Part shown: piece after piece, positions 1-5,105 of the stretch
How positions within the stretch are numbered: position 1 is the first letter of the stretch
Layout of the letters: each line of letters opens with the position of its first letter
Assembly (NCBI GenBank): GCA_023429545.1
Contig: JAEYUU010000404.1
Location: 1-5,209, forward strand
Reading direction: 5' to 3'
From: Verrucomicrobiota bacterium
Lineage (GTDB): Bacteria > Verrucomicrobiota > Verrucomicrobiia > Verrucomicrobiales > Verrucomicrobiaceae
Length of the DNA stretch: 5,209 bases
Notes under the pieces: generated by a model
Databases searched by the model: none
The model's input: the letters and a program-made list of their open reading frames with translations, nothing else
What the model was told of the DNA's origin: nothing
Translations under genes and position numbers: made by a program

Positions 1-183
1 GATTTCGTGGGGGGTGTCCTGATCCGTTCTCCTCCAGTCCTCATACTCATACCCTTCACCATGGCTGCTGCCGCCCAGTTCGTATCCCAAGTGGCGGAAC
101 ATGGCGTCGTAAAACGGAGCCGACCGCGAAACGTTGGAAACAGTGATGATGAGGTGATGAAGCAGACCGCGGTGAGTGCTCAT
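1..183 (-). CDS. VOC (glyoxalase/bleomycin-resistance fold) protein, N-terminal part
   Basis: This minus-strand reading frame starts at ATG 183-181 and stays open for 61 codons to the window edge, so only the N-terminus is visible. The protein begins MSTHRGLLHHLIITVSNVSR, then SAPFYDAMFRHLGYE. This is the first beta-alpha unit of the vicinal oxygen chelate fold: a hydrophobic strand containing the His that usually binds metal (His9 or His10), the V-x-(D/N)-x-x-x-(S/A)-x-x-F-Y helix start, and a helix ending in LGYE. Family members are metal-dependent lyases, dioxygenases, fosfomycin- or bleomycin-resistance proteins, or uncharacterised enzymes; the substrate cannot be told from this part. In frame upstream of the ATG there is a TAA at about 213 with no other start between, which fixes the start. 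No good Shine-Dalgarno is seen. It is divergent from the membrane-protein gene. Confidence 0.75.
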   Translation of the reverse strand, partial: MSTHRGLLHHLIITVSNVSRSAPFYDAMFRHLGYELGGSSHGEGYEYEDWRRTDQDTPHEI

Positions 184-373
184 TTTAGTGCAGGCATCGC
201 ACGAACTCCGTTAATGCAAGCGCGGGGAGACCGCAACCATCGTGCGATTCACCGTCTTACTTCTTACCGCTTCCTTTGCACCTTCACGCTTGCGCTCCAG
301 TGCATCCCCGCTTCAACATGGCGCCGTTTTGGTTGGCGCCCCCCTCATAGCCAGTACGATGCCACCCGGTGAA
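184..373. promoter_or_regulatory. Divergent intergenic spacer with a 9-bp inverted repeat
   Basis: This gap separates the VOC gene start from the probable start of the membrane-protein gene, so it should hold promoters for both directions. No convincing -35/-10 pair is visible on either strand. A perfect 9-bp inverted repeat is present: ATCGCACGA at 196-204 and TCGTGCGAT at 240-248, with 35 bp between the arms. It could be an operator for a regulator acting on both genes. A repeat this size could also arise by chance in a region of this length, so confidence is low. Confidence 0.25.
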
Positions 374-1237
374 ATGGAGCCATTTCTCTGGCTGGCGGCG
401 TTTGCCCTGTGCGTGGTGCTGCATCTGGTGATCCACCCGCAGGCAAGATTGTTCCGCGATGCACTCGGCTGGCTGGGGCGGCATCCGGCGCCATTCCTGT
501 GGTTGATGGCCTCCCTGATGTTCCATGAAGCGTGGAGCCTCCGCACCGGTGCGCCCCCTCCACCCGTCGTGGCGGAGCCTCTGTCTCCATGGCCGGATGT
601 CTTCCTGGACTGCGCGGCGCGGGGCTGGCAGCGCTTTGCCCTGCTCTTCCACCAGGCGATTTATCCTCCGCCCATTTTCCCGGGGACGGTGCCTGGTGCG
701 CTGGGCATGGGGCTGGTCAGCGCGACGGGCCAGATGTGGCTTTGCTGCTATCTCGTGGCCTCGCGTGAATCCGTGATGTCAGATGCCGCCGTGCGGCCGG
801 CACTGGCACGCTGGCGAACCATCCTGGTGCTCGCGGTGATTCATGCCGCTTGGTGGTGGATGGCGGAGCGCACGGACACCACCACCAGCACGCTGCGGGA
901 CTGGCTGATGCCGGAGTTCCTCGTGTTTCTGGGCCCGCTCCCGCTGGCAGCCGCGGTGGCACGGGTCGATTTTCTTGAAGCAGGGGCACTGGCCGTCCGC
1001 TGGTGGGGACGCGTGTGGCTGCCCATGCTGATGCTGGCCCTGACGGCGGTGCCGCTGCTGGTGCTGCTGCAGTACACCCTGCATCTGCTGCCGGCGATGC
1101 TGCCGCCCTCCCGCATGGAGACACGCCTTTTGCTGGCCAGCGTGCTCGATGCGGCGCTGCACTGCTGGCTTTTCGTGAGCGCTGCCTTGCTTCTGCTGAG
1201 GGGTGGGTATCTTGAACAGGAATCCTCCAATGCCTGA
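374..1237 (+). CDS. Polytopic membrane protein of unknown function, coupled to hpnD
   Basis: I do not recognise the family. From ATG 374 the protein has 287 residues and about seven hydrophobic segments, at roughly residues 4-20, 40-56, 106-129, 148-164, 180-197, 212-240 and 253-276, so it should sit in the inner membrane. Between segments 2 and 3 is a Pro-rich loop (residues 58-74). It is rich in Trp, with HAAWWWMAERT near residues 157-166; no catalytic motif is evident. The start is uncertain. The frame opens at GTG 242 with GGGGAG 12 bp upstream, and ATG 359 is another option. Third-position GC is only about 55% in codons 242-373 but rises sharply after 374, which favours a start at 359 or 374. 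Its TGA (1235-1237) overlaps the hpnD start by 8 bp, implying translational coupling. A role near isoprenoid lipid synthesis is inferred from context only. Confidence 0.7.
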   Translation: MEPFLWLAAFALCVVLHLVIHPQARLFRDALGWLGRHPAPFLWLMASLMFHEAWSLRTGAPPPPVVAEPLSPWPDVFLDCAARGWQRFALLFHQAIYPPPIFPGTVPGALGMGLVSATGQMWLCCYLVASRESVMSDAAVRPALARWRTILVLAVIHAAWWWMAERTDTTTSTLRDWLMPEFLVFLGPLPLAAAVARVDFLEAGALAVRWWGRVWLPMLMLALTAVPLLVLLQYTLHLLPAMLPPSRMETRLLLASVLDAALHCWLFVSAALLLLRGGYLEQESSNA

Positions 1238-2090
1238 AAAGACATCAAGCCGTGCCCCCGTAGGCCGTGAGATTGCGCGCCGCAGCAAGTCGAACCTTGC
1301 TTTCGCGCTCTCCACCCTGCCGCGCCAGCGCAAGGAGGACATGATGACCTTCTACGCCTTCTGCCGTGTCATTGATGACATCGCAGATGAACCGGTGGAC
1401 ACCGTGGCGGAACGTCAGCGCGCGCTGGAGGCCTGGAAGCACGGCATCCTCCACGGATTTGAAACTCCCGACGAATTGCAGGCTGAAGTCGCTGAGTTGC
1501 CGAAGCGATACCCCATCGACCCTGCCCTGCTGGCGGAGATTGTGGATGGCGTGGCGTCCGATCTGGTGACTACCCGCTACCGCACTTATGAGGAGCTCCT
1601 GGGCTACTGCTACAAAGTGGCCTGCGTCGTGGGCCTGGTGAGCATTGAGATCTTCGGCTACAAGAATCCCGCCTGCAAAGAATACGCCGTGGCCCTGGGT
1701 TATGCGATGCAGCTCACGAACATCATCCGCGATGTGGCAGAGGACGCGCGAAATGGCCGCGTCTACCTGCCGCAGGAGGACCTGGAGCGCTTCGGCGTGA
1801 GCGACGCGGACCTTCTGGGATGCCGCCACACACCGGAGTTCGAGGCGTTGATGCTGCAGGAGCACGACCGCGCACGAGGTTATTTCAGCCAGGCGGCCCG
1901 TCTCCTCCCCAAAGAAGACCGGCGCCACATGCTGGCTGCTGAGATGATGGGCCAGATGTATGGTGAGATTCTGGAGAAAATCCGGCAGCGACGCTTTCAG
2001 ATTTTCGGTCCCCGCATAGGCCTGAGCAAGCTGCGGAAAATCGCAATTCTTGGGACTTACACTGCGAAGGGGCTGCTGAGAACGAGTTGA
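1230..2090 (+). CDS. hpnD: Presqualene diphosphate synthase-like (squalene/phytoene synthase family)
   Basis: This enzyme family condenses two prenyl diphosphates head to head. HpnD members join two farnesyl diphosphates into presqualene diphosphate, the first step of the HpnCDE route to squalene and hopanoids. From ATG 1230 the protein has 286 residues, normal for the family. Both Asp-rich Mg-diphosphate motifs are intact: FYAFCRVIDDIADE (41-54, with D49, D50 and D53) and the block Q161-P181 containing NIIRDVAED (D168, D172) and GRVYLP. YCYKVACVVG (126-135) is the helix between them; Cys132 sits where Gly or Ser is common. The C-terminal MYGEILEKIRQRRFQIFGP is HpnD-like. ATG 1230 is chosen because AGGA lies 8 bp upstream (1218-1221); GTG 1203 is an in-frame alternative. 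It overlaps the upstream membrane gene by 8 bp. Phytoene or dehydrosqualene synthase activity cannot be excluded, since no hpnC, hpnE, shc or carotenoid gene is in view. Confidence 0.88.
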   Translation: MPEKTSSRAPVGREIARRSKSNLAFALSTLPRQRKEDMMTFYAFCRVIDDIADEPVDTVAERQRALEAWKHGILHGFETPDELQAEVAELPKRYPIDPALLAEIVDGVASDLVTTRYRTYEELLGYCYKVACVVGLVSIEIFGYKNPACKEYAVALGYAMQLTNIIRDVAEDARNGRVYLPQEDLERFGVSDADLLGCRHTPEFEALMLQEHDRARGYFSQAARLLPKEDRRHMLAAEMMGQMYGEILEKIRQRRFQIFGPRIGLSKLRKIAILGTYTAKGLLRTS

Positions 2091-2107
2091 GGAGTGAATA
2101 AGGCGGG

Positions 2108-2127
2108 AGGCGATTCGTCTATCGCTT
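2108..2127 (+). terminator. Weak stem-loop after hpnD
   Basis: Arms at 2108-2114 and 2121-2127 can form a 7-bp stem (five Watson-Crick pairs GCGAT/ATCGC, a G-U and an A-U) around a 6-base loop, 18 bp after the hpnD stop. No T-tract follows, so a classical intrinsic terminator is not supported. It may only mark the transcript end loosely. Confidence 0.2.
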
Positions 2128-2183
2128 GTGCCAAAAATCCATCCACAAATTGCATCTCCGGCGGGCCAAAAGGCTTGCATTTC

Positions 2184-2212
2184 TTGACAATCAACACATT
2201 TTGTCGTTGCTA
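2184..2212 (+). promoter_or_regulatory. TTGACA -35-like box just before the Pro-rich protein gene
   Basis: A perfect TTGACA (2184-2189) lies in the AT-rich part of the gap between hpnD and the next gene. At a 17-bp spacing the -10 position would be TTGCTA (2207-2212), a poor match that overlaps the ATG at 2212. If this is the promoter, transcription would begin near 2219 and translation would have to start downstream, for example at GTG 2242. If translation starts at ATG 2212, this box is a coincidence or part of a differently spaced signal. Confidence 0.3.
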
Positions 2213-3087
2213 TGAAGATCCCCCTCAAGCCTGGCCATCTCGTGCCGAAAGCGGCCCTGGCGTTGTGCCTTCTGGGTGCCTGCGCCACCACAAGCTTTGC
2301 GCAGTATCCGCCCAGCGGACAAAAGCCCCGCGTCGGGACGCGTTTTCTGAATTTCGTCAAGGACCTGGTTTGGGGCGAGGAACCGGACGCCCGCTACCGT
2401 GGATATGCACCCCCTCCCGTTTCCAACCGCCCGCAGAACTACAGCGCGCAAGGTGGCCAGCGGTTCAACCTGGACCGCCCGCCAGCCGGCGCGGGGCATG
2501 ATGAATTTGAGGAATACCAGCGCCCTGTCCCTCCACCGCCTTCACAGAATCATCTGTCCCAGCAGCGGGACATGCCCTACACCGCTCCGCGCAAGGAAAC
2601 GGCGCCCGAACCTGAGCGCCCACAACGGCAGCGCAGCAGCGAAGTGCAGGAGGATCCGCCCGCGCCTGTAAAACAGAAGACCCCTGTGGAAGAACGCAAG
2701 GTGGAGGAAACCCCTCCTCCCTCGAAGGGCCTCTTCTCGAAAAAGTCCGAGCCGAAGAAGGAGGTCGAGCAATCGATCCCGGAGAGCAAGCCGGACATCC
2801 AGCCGCTGAAGATGACCACCACCAAAACGGAGACCCCGAAACAGGAACCTCCTGTGGAAACCCAGAAGGAAACGGTGGTAGCGTCCAACAAGGACAAGGG
2901 CACGGGCGGAAGCACCAACAGCACCCCTCCCGCCAGCAATGGCGCTACCCTGACCGGCACCAGAACCACCAAGGCAGGCCTCGTGAAAAGCCCTTATCCG
3001 CCCTACAATGAGCTGGATGTGACCGGACTCCCCACGGGTTCGCTGGCCATGGATCCGACCACCGGCAAGGTGTTCCGCGTGCCGTGA
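2212..3087 (+). CDS. Exported Pro/Lys/Glu-rich low-complexity protein with a conserved-looking C-terminal block
   Basis: The protein has 291 residues from ATG 2212. Residues 1-31 form an export signal: Lys residues, then the hydrophobic AALALCLLGAC. Two processing routes are possible. L21-G22-A23-C24 fits a lipobox, and S28-F29-A30 before Q31 fits signal peptidase I. Next comes a short folded-looking piece (RVGTRFLNFVKDLVWGEE, 40-57), then a long disordered Pro/Gln/Glu/Lys stretch (about 65-245) with repeated PP, KK and EE patches. The end is a compact block, VKSPYPPYNELDVTGLPTGS (258-277) followed by LAMDPTTGKVFRVP. I associate such ends with short secreted proteins of Verrucomicrobiota, from memory only. 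No Shine-Dalgarno precedes ATG 2212; GTG 2242 is an alternative giving a shorter lipoprotein signal. Function is unknown; a periplasmic or envelope linker role is conjecture. Confidence 0.8.
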   Translation: MKIPLKPGHLVPKAALALCLLGACATTSFAQYPPSGQKPRVGTRFLNFVKDLVWGEEPDARYRGYAPPPVSNRPQNYSAQGGQRFNLDRPPAGAGHDEFEEYQRPVPPPPSQNHLSQQRDMPYTAPRKETAPEPERPQRQRSSEVQEDPPAPVKQKTPVEERKVEETPPPSKGLFSKKSEPKKEVEQSIPESKPDIQPLKMTTTKTETPKQEPPVETQKETVVASNKDKGTGGSTNSTPPASNGATLTGTRTTKAGLVKSPYPPYNELDVTGLPTGSLAMDPTTGKVFRVP

Positions 3088-3125
3088 GTGCGCTGGCCTG
3101 GCTGTCCTTTTCGTAATCTGCAACC

Positions 3126-3176
3126 CCGGAGCCGCATCCGATCCGCGCGGGACATCGCGTGTTGATCCGACTCCGG
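3126..3176. repeat. Imperfect inverted repeat in the gap before the lipoprotein gene
   Basis: Arms at 3126-3138 and 3164-3176 match at 11 of 13 positions as an inverted repeat (outer six pairs CCGGAG/CTCCGG perfect) around a 25-base loop. It fills most of the 109-bp gap between the Pro-rich protein gene and the lipoprotein gene. No T-tract follows. It could be an RNA stem acting on transcription or mRNA stability, or an operator for the downstream pair. Confidence 0.35.
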
Positions 3177-3196
3177 CTTCATGGTAAAGCCAACGC

Positions 3197-3811
3197 ATGA
3201 TTTTCCGCGCTTCACTACTGCGATGCCTGATGGCACTGGCTGGCGGCCTGCTGCTGGCAAACTGCTCGTCGACCGAGGTGAGCCTCGACTATCAGCCGGG
3301 GCTTTCGCAGGCCACCCCGGGGCCCCGCAAGCTCTCCGCAGGGCGTTTCTCGGACATGCGTCGCGAAGGCAGCTACTACCTCGGCACGGTGCGCACCCCC
3401 ATTGGTTCGCCCTTGGAGCGTGTGAATACCCGCATCCCGGTGGAGCAGGTGGTACGCAACGCCTTTGCGCATGGCATGAGCTCCCGTAGCATGCTGTCCG
3501 GTCGTGGCGCTCCCTACATGCTGACAGGGGAGATCCTGACCCTGCACTGCGACCAGGTCATCCGTCCCGCAGCCTATGCGAAGATTCGTGTGAACGTGGT
3601 CCGCGCGAGCAGCGGCCAGGTGGTCTTCAGCCGCATCTACAGCGGAGAGCGTGAAAACAGCGCCTACCTTCCCGGCAGCGGCTCACCGGTGCCCATGTTG
3701 CGCGAGCTGGCCTCACGTGCCCTGCAGGATGTGGTGGACCGCGCTCTGGATGACCCCGCCCTGCGCGCCCGCCTGAGCCCCAGCCCGCCCTACGGTCCGG
3801 ATATTCTCTAA
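3197..3811 (+). CDS. Small lipoprotein, YajG/PqiC-like by layout
   Basis: The protein has 204 residues. An N-terminal signal (Arg4, Arg9, then LMALAGGLLLANC) leads to a probable lipidated Cys23 followed by SST. The lipobox L20-A21-N22-C23 is unusual because the residue before Cys is Asn instead of Gly, Ala or Ser. The mature part has no further membrane segment. Its order is a short strand (YYLGTVRTP, 60-68), a helix (PVEQVVRNAFAHGMSSR, 81-97), strands YMLTGEILTLHCD (107-119) and AKIRVNVVRASSGQVVFSRIYSG (128-150), then a helix (LRELASRALQDVVDRALDD, 168-186). This resembles envelope lipoproteins of the YajG or ABC-transport-auxiliary (PqiC) kind, where a Tol-like domain presents a variable surface; I infer this from layout, not sequence identity. 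ATG 3197 has only a weak purine stretch upstream. The methyltransferase follows after 19 bp, so the two are likely cotranscribed. Confidence 0.75.
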   Translation: MIFRASLLRCLMALAGGLLLANCSSTEVSLDYQPGLSQATPGPRKLSAGRFSDMRREGSYYLGTVRTPIGSPLERVNTRIPVEQVVRNAFAHGMSSRSMLSGRGAPYMLTGEILTLHCDQVIRPAAYAKIRVNVVRASSGQVVFSRIYSGERENSAYLPGSGSPVPMLRELASRALQDVVDRALDDPALRARLSPSPPYGPDIL

Positions 3812-3830
3812 CCCGCGACCCCTGGTTGAT

Positions 3831-4502
3831 GTGAAGACGGCAGAGCGCAAGGCCATCGCCGGACGCATCTCCCGTCATTTCCCGACGAAGTTCGAGCAGG
3901 AGTGGGTGAAGTGGAAGCTCATCACGGATCCCCTGTTCGCCTCCCTCTTGCCATGGCTGCGCGGCGCGGAGCTGCCGGTGCTGGATGTCGGATGTGGGCG
4001 CGGCCTGCTCGGATTCTACCTGCGGGAGTGCGGTGTCTCCAACGGCTATGCCGGCGTGGACTTTGATGCCTCCAAAATAGGGCCTGCCCAGCAGGTGGCC
4101 ACACGCTACACACCCGCGCCGCAGTATCACCTGCTGGATGCACGGCAGCCGTGGCCGGATACGCAGGGTCATGTGTGCCTGCTGGACGTGCTGCACTACC
4201 TGCCCGCTGCGGAACAACGCAGTCTGCTACAGCAGTGCGTGGCACATGTCGCCGAAGATGGATGCTTCATCATCCGCAGTGGCATTCATGATGCCGGCTG
4301 GCGATACCGCTTCACCTCAGGCACCGATAAGGCGATGGCCGCCTGCGGGTTGATGAAGTCCCCTCCCCTGCACTATCCACAGTTGGAGGAGTTGAGCAGC
4401 GTGATGAATGAAGCTGGCCTGGAAGTGAAGGAGACGCACGCGCCGCAAAAGAGCTCCGTGTTCAACAACTACCTCCTCGTGTACCGGCGGAAACGCAGCT
4501 AG
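3831..4502 (+). CDS. Class I SAM-dependent methyltransferase
   Basis: The protein has 223 residues and starts at GTG 3831; the nearby ATG at 3829 is out of frame and stops at once. The Rossmann core is complete. Motif I is VLDVGCGRG (50-58), which binds the SAM methionine part. Motif II is GVDFD (75-79), with Asp77 placed to bind the ribose. Motif post-II is the LLDAR stretch (101-105). Motif IV is LLDVLHYL (117-124). An N-terminal helix region (AGRISRHFPTKFEQEWVKWKLITDP, 10-34) probably caps the substrate site. The overall pattern, including IIRSGIHDAGWRYRFT (147-162) and the FNNYLLVYRRK end, recalls the small methyltransferases of bacterial aryl-polyene clusters. That likeness is from memory, and no other gene of such a cluster is in view, so the substrate is unknown. 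Its stop TAG (4500-4502) lies in a CTAG that is also a minus-strand stop. Confidence 0.85.
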   Translation: MKTAERKAIAGRISRHFPTKFEQEWVKWKLITDPLFASLLPWLRGAELPVLDVGCGRGLLGFYLRECGVSNGYAGVDFDASKIGPAQQVATRYTPAPQYHLLDARQPWPDTQGHVCLLDVLHYLPAAEQRSLLQQCVAHVAEDGCFIIRSGIHDAGWRYRFTSGTDKAMAACGLMKSPPLHYPQLEELSSVMNEAGLEVKETHAPQKSSVFNNYLLVYRRKRS

Positions 4503-4513
4503 GGCAGCACGCA
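4498..4513. repeat. Left copy of a 16-bp direct repeat
   Basis: GCTAGGGCAGCACGCA here is identical to 5090-5105. The copies are 592 bp apart and bracket the 178-aa gene. Similarity continues more weakly for another 15 bp (25 of 31 identical over 4498-4528 versus 5090-5120). Chance of a 16-bp match in a window this size is low. This copy contains the methyltransferase stop. Confidence 0.9.
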
Positions 4514-4543
4514 CTTGTACCAGTTGCCGTACAAACATGAACT
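4499..4543 (-). pseudogene. Remnant of a deacetylase-like 3' end (tail ending KCVLP-stop)
   Basis: Read on the minus strand, this stretch encodes SSCLYGNWYKCVLP and then TAG (4501-4499). The deacetylase-like gene at the right edge ends DDNGYRCVLP and TAG, with nearly the same bases. The differences include a synonymous Tyr codon change and an Arg-to-Lys change, which looks like divergence of coding sequence. The remnant follows the stop of the 178-aa gene directly and in the same frame. It has no start of its own. It is best read as the displaced old end of a deacetylase gene, though a short chance likeness beyond the 16-bp match cannot be excluded. Confidence 0.5.
4515..4534. repeat. Perfect 6-bp inverted repeat TTGTAC-N8-GTACAA between convergent genes
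   Basis: Arms 4515-4520 and 4529-4534 flank an 8-bp centre in the 41-bp gap between the convergent stops of the methyltransferase and the 178-aa gene. The stem is short and AT-rich with no T-tract, so it is a poor terminator. Short inverted arms around a 6-8 bp centre are also the general shape of a tyrosine-recombinase core site, but no recombinase gene is visible and the equivalent place in the right repeat does not keep the symmetry. Confidence 0.35.
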
Positions 4544-5080
4544 CTACATACGCTTCACCCACCCGCGCTCCCATGCGCTGCATCGGAGGTGGGCAATCCA
4601 GTGCCACAGAGAATAGAATACCCCGTAGGAAAGCGCTCTTACACCGGTCACATTGTCAAAACTGCATCCCACATCCACACAACGGATAGACCTGTCATCA
4701 ATGTCTAGACACCAGCCGTCCCCATCCGACTCGCCCGTCCAGCTTCCAAGCTGAACGATGCCACACTCCGGAGGAAGATTGCAAGCTGGGGCCACTCGTT
4801 GCTGGTTCTCCAATAATTCATCCACTCCCCAAAGTTCGAGGAGCTGAGTATTCAGTCCACTTGGTTTGAGCGTACGTGAGAGAAAACCTTCGATACAACG
4901 CAGCGGGCGCTTGTACTGCGACTCCTGCCAAAGCTGGGCAAAAACTGGCGCAAGCCTATCGGGATCAACAAACTCGTAACACGCTTCTTTCTTCTCAGGT
5001 TGTATCTCACAAATGAGCGCCAGAAGCAGGTCCCCAGCGTTCTCTCCGTCCTGGAAGGTGTATCTATATTCCAAGCTCAT
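4544..5080 (-). CDS. SUKH/SMI1-KNR4-like hypothetical protein, possible orphan immunity protein
   Basis: The protein has 178 residues, with no signal peptide and no membrane anchor, so it is probably cytoplasmic. It is acidic in the middle and has seven Cys residues. The best landmark is IVQLGSWTGESDGDGWCLDI (108-127), then DDRSIRCVDVG and SYGVFYSLWHWIAHLR (151-166). This order of a G-S/D-G-D-x-W/F-x-L-D strand pair, a short strand, and a final aromatic helix resembles SUKH-type proteins, many of which neutralise toxins of contact-dependent or polymorphic systems. That match is by eye and weak, and no toxin gene is adjacent. Base composition is visibly lower in GC than in neighbouring genes. 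The start ATG (5080-5078) lies 10 bp after the deacetylase stop, so it is probably read from that gene's transcript; no Shine-Dalgarno is seen. Its TAG is followed in frame by a 14-codon remnant. The direct repeats on both sides suggest acquisition. Confidence 0.65.
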   Translation of the reverse strand: MSLEYRYTFQDGENAGDLLLALICEIQPEKKEACYEFVDPDRLAPVFAQLWQESQYKRPLRCIEGFLSRTLKPSGLNTQLLELWGVDELLENQQRVAPACNLPPECGIVQLGSWTGESDGDGWCLDIDDRSIRCVDVGCSFDNVTGVRALSYGVFYSLWHWIAHLRCSAWERGWVKRM

Positions 5081-5089
5081 AAATCAGCC

Positions 5090-5105
5090 GCTAGGGCAGC
5101 ACGCA
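5090..5105. repeat. Right copy of the 16-bp direct repeat
   Basis: This copy is identical to 4498-4513. It holds the deacetylase stop (TAG on the minus strand, 5093-5091) and its last codons (Cys-Val-Leu-Pro), so it looks like the functional version of the sequence and the left copy like the displaced one. Confidence 0.9.

Noticed and set aside
7..372. Plus-strand open frame of 121 codons at the left end
   Set aside because: It lacks recognisable protein features and overlaps the well-supported VOC frame on the other strand and the start of the membrane-protein gene.
779..1342. Minus-strand open frame rich in Gln, His and Arg opposite the membrane-protein gene
   Set aside because: It is the complement of Leu- and Ala-rich transmembrane codons and crosses the hpnD start; nothing supports expression.
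1245..2360. Long minus-strand open frame of 371 codons opposite hpnD
   Set aside because: It is a shadow of a GC-rich gene: the plus-strand HpnD protein has all its family motifs, while the antisense product has none.
3126..3180. Intrinsic terminator for the Pro-rich protein gene
   Set aside because: The imperfect stem has a long loop and two mismatches and no T-tract follows, so I list it only as an inverted repeat.
2542..3198. Minus-strand open frame opposite the Pro-rich protein, rich in Arg, Gly and Leu
   Set aside because: Its composition follows from the complement of Pro/Lys/Glu codons; the plus-strand frame has a signal peptide and an ordered C-terminus.
4498..5105. Classical insertion sequence or transposon
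   Set aside because: There is no transposase, and the bracketing sequences are direct repeats with no terminal inverted repeats; the segment holds only one non-transposase gene.
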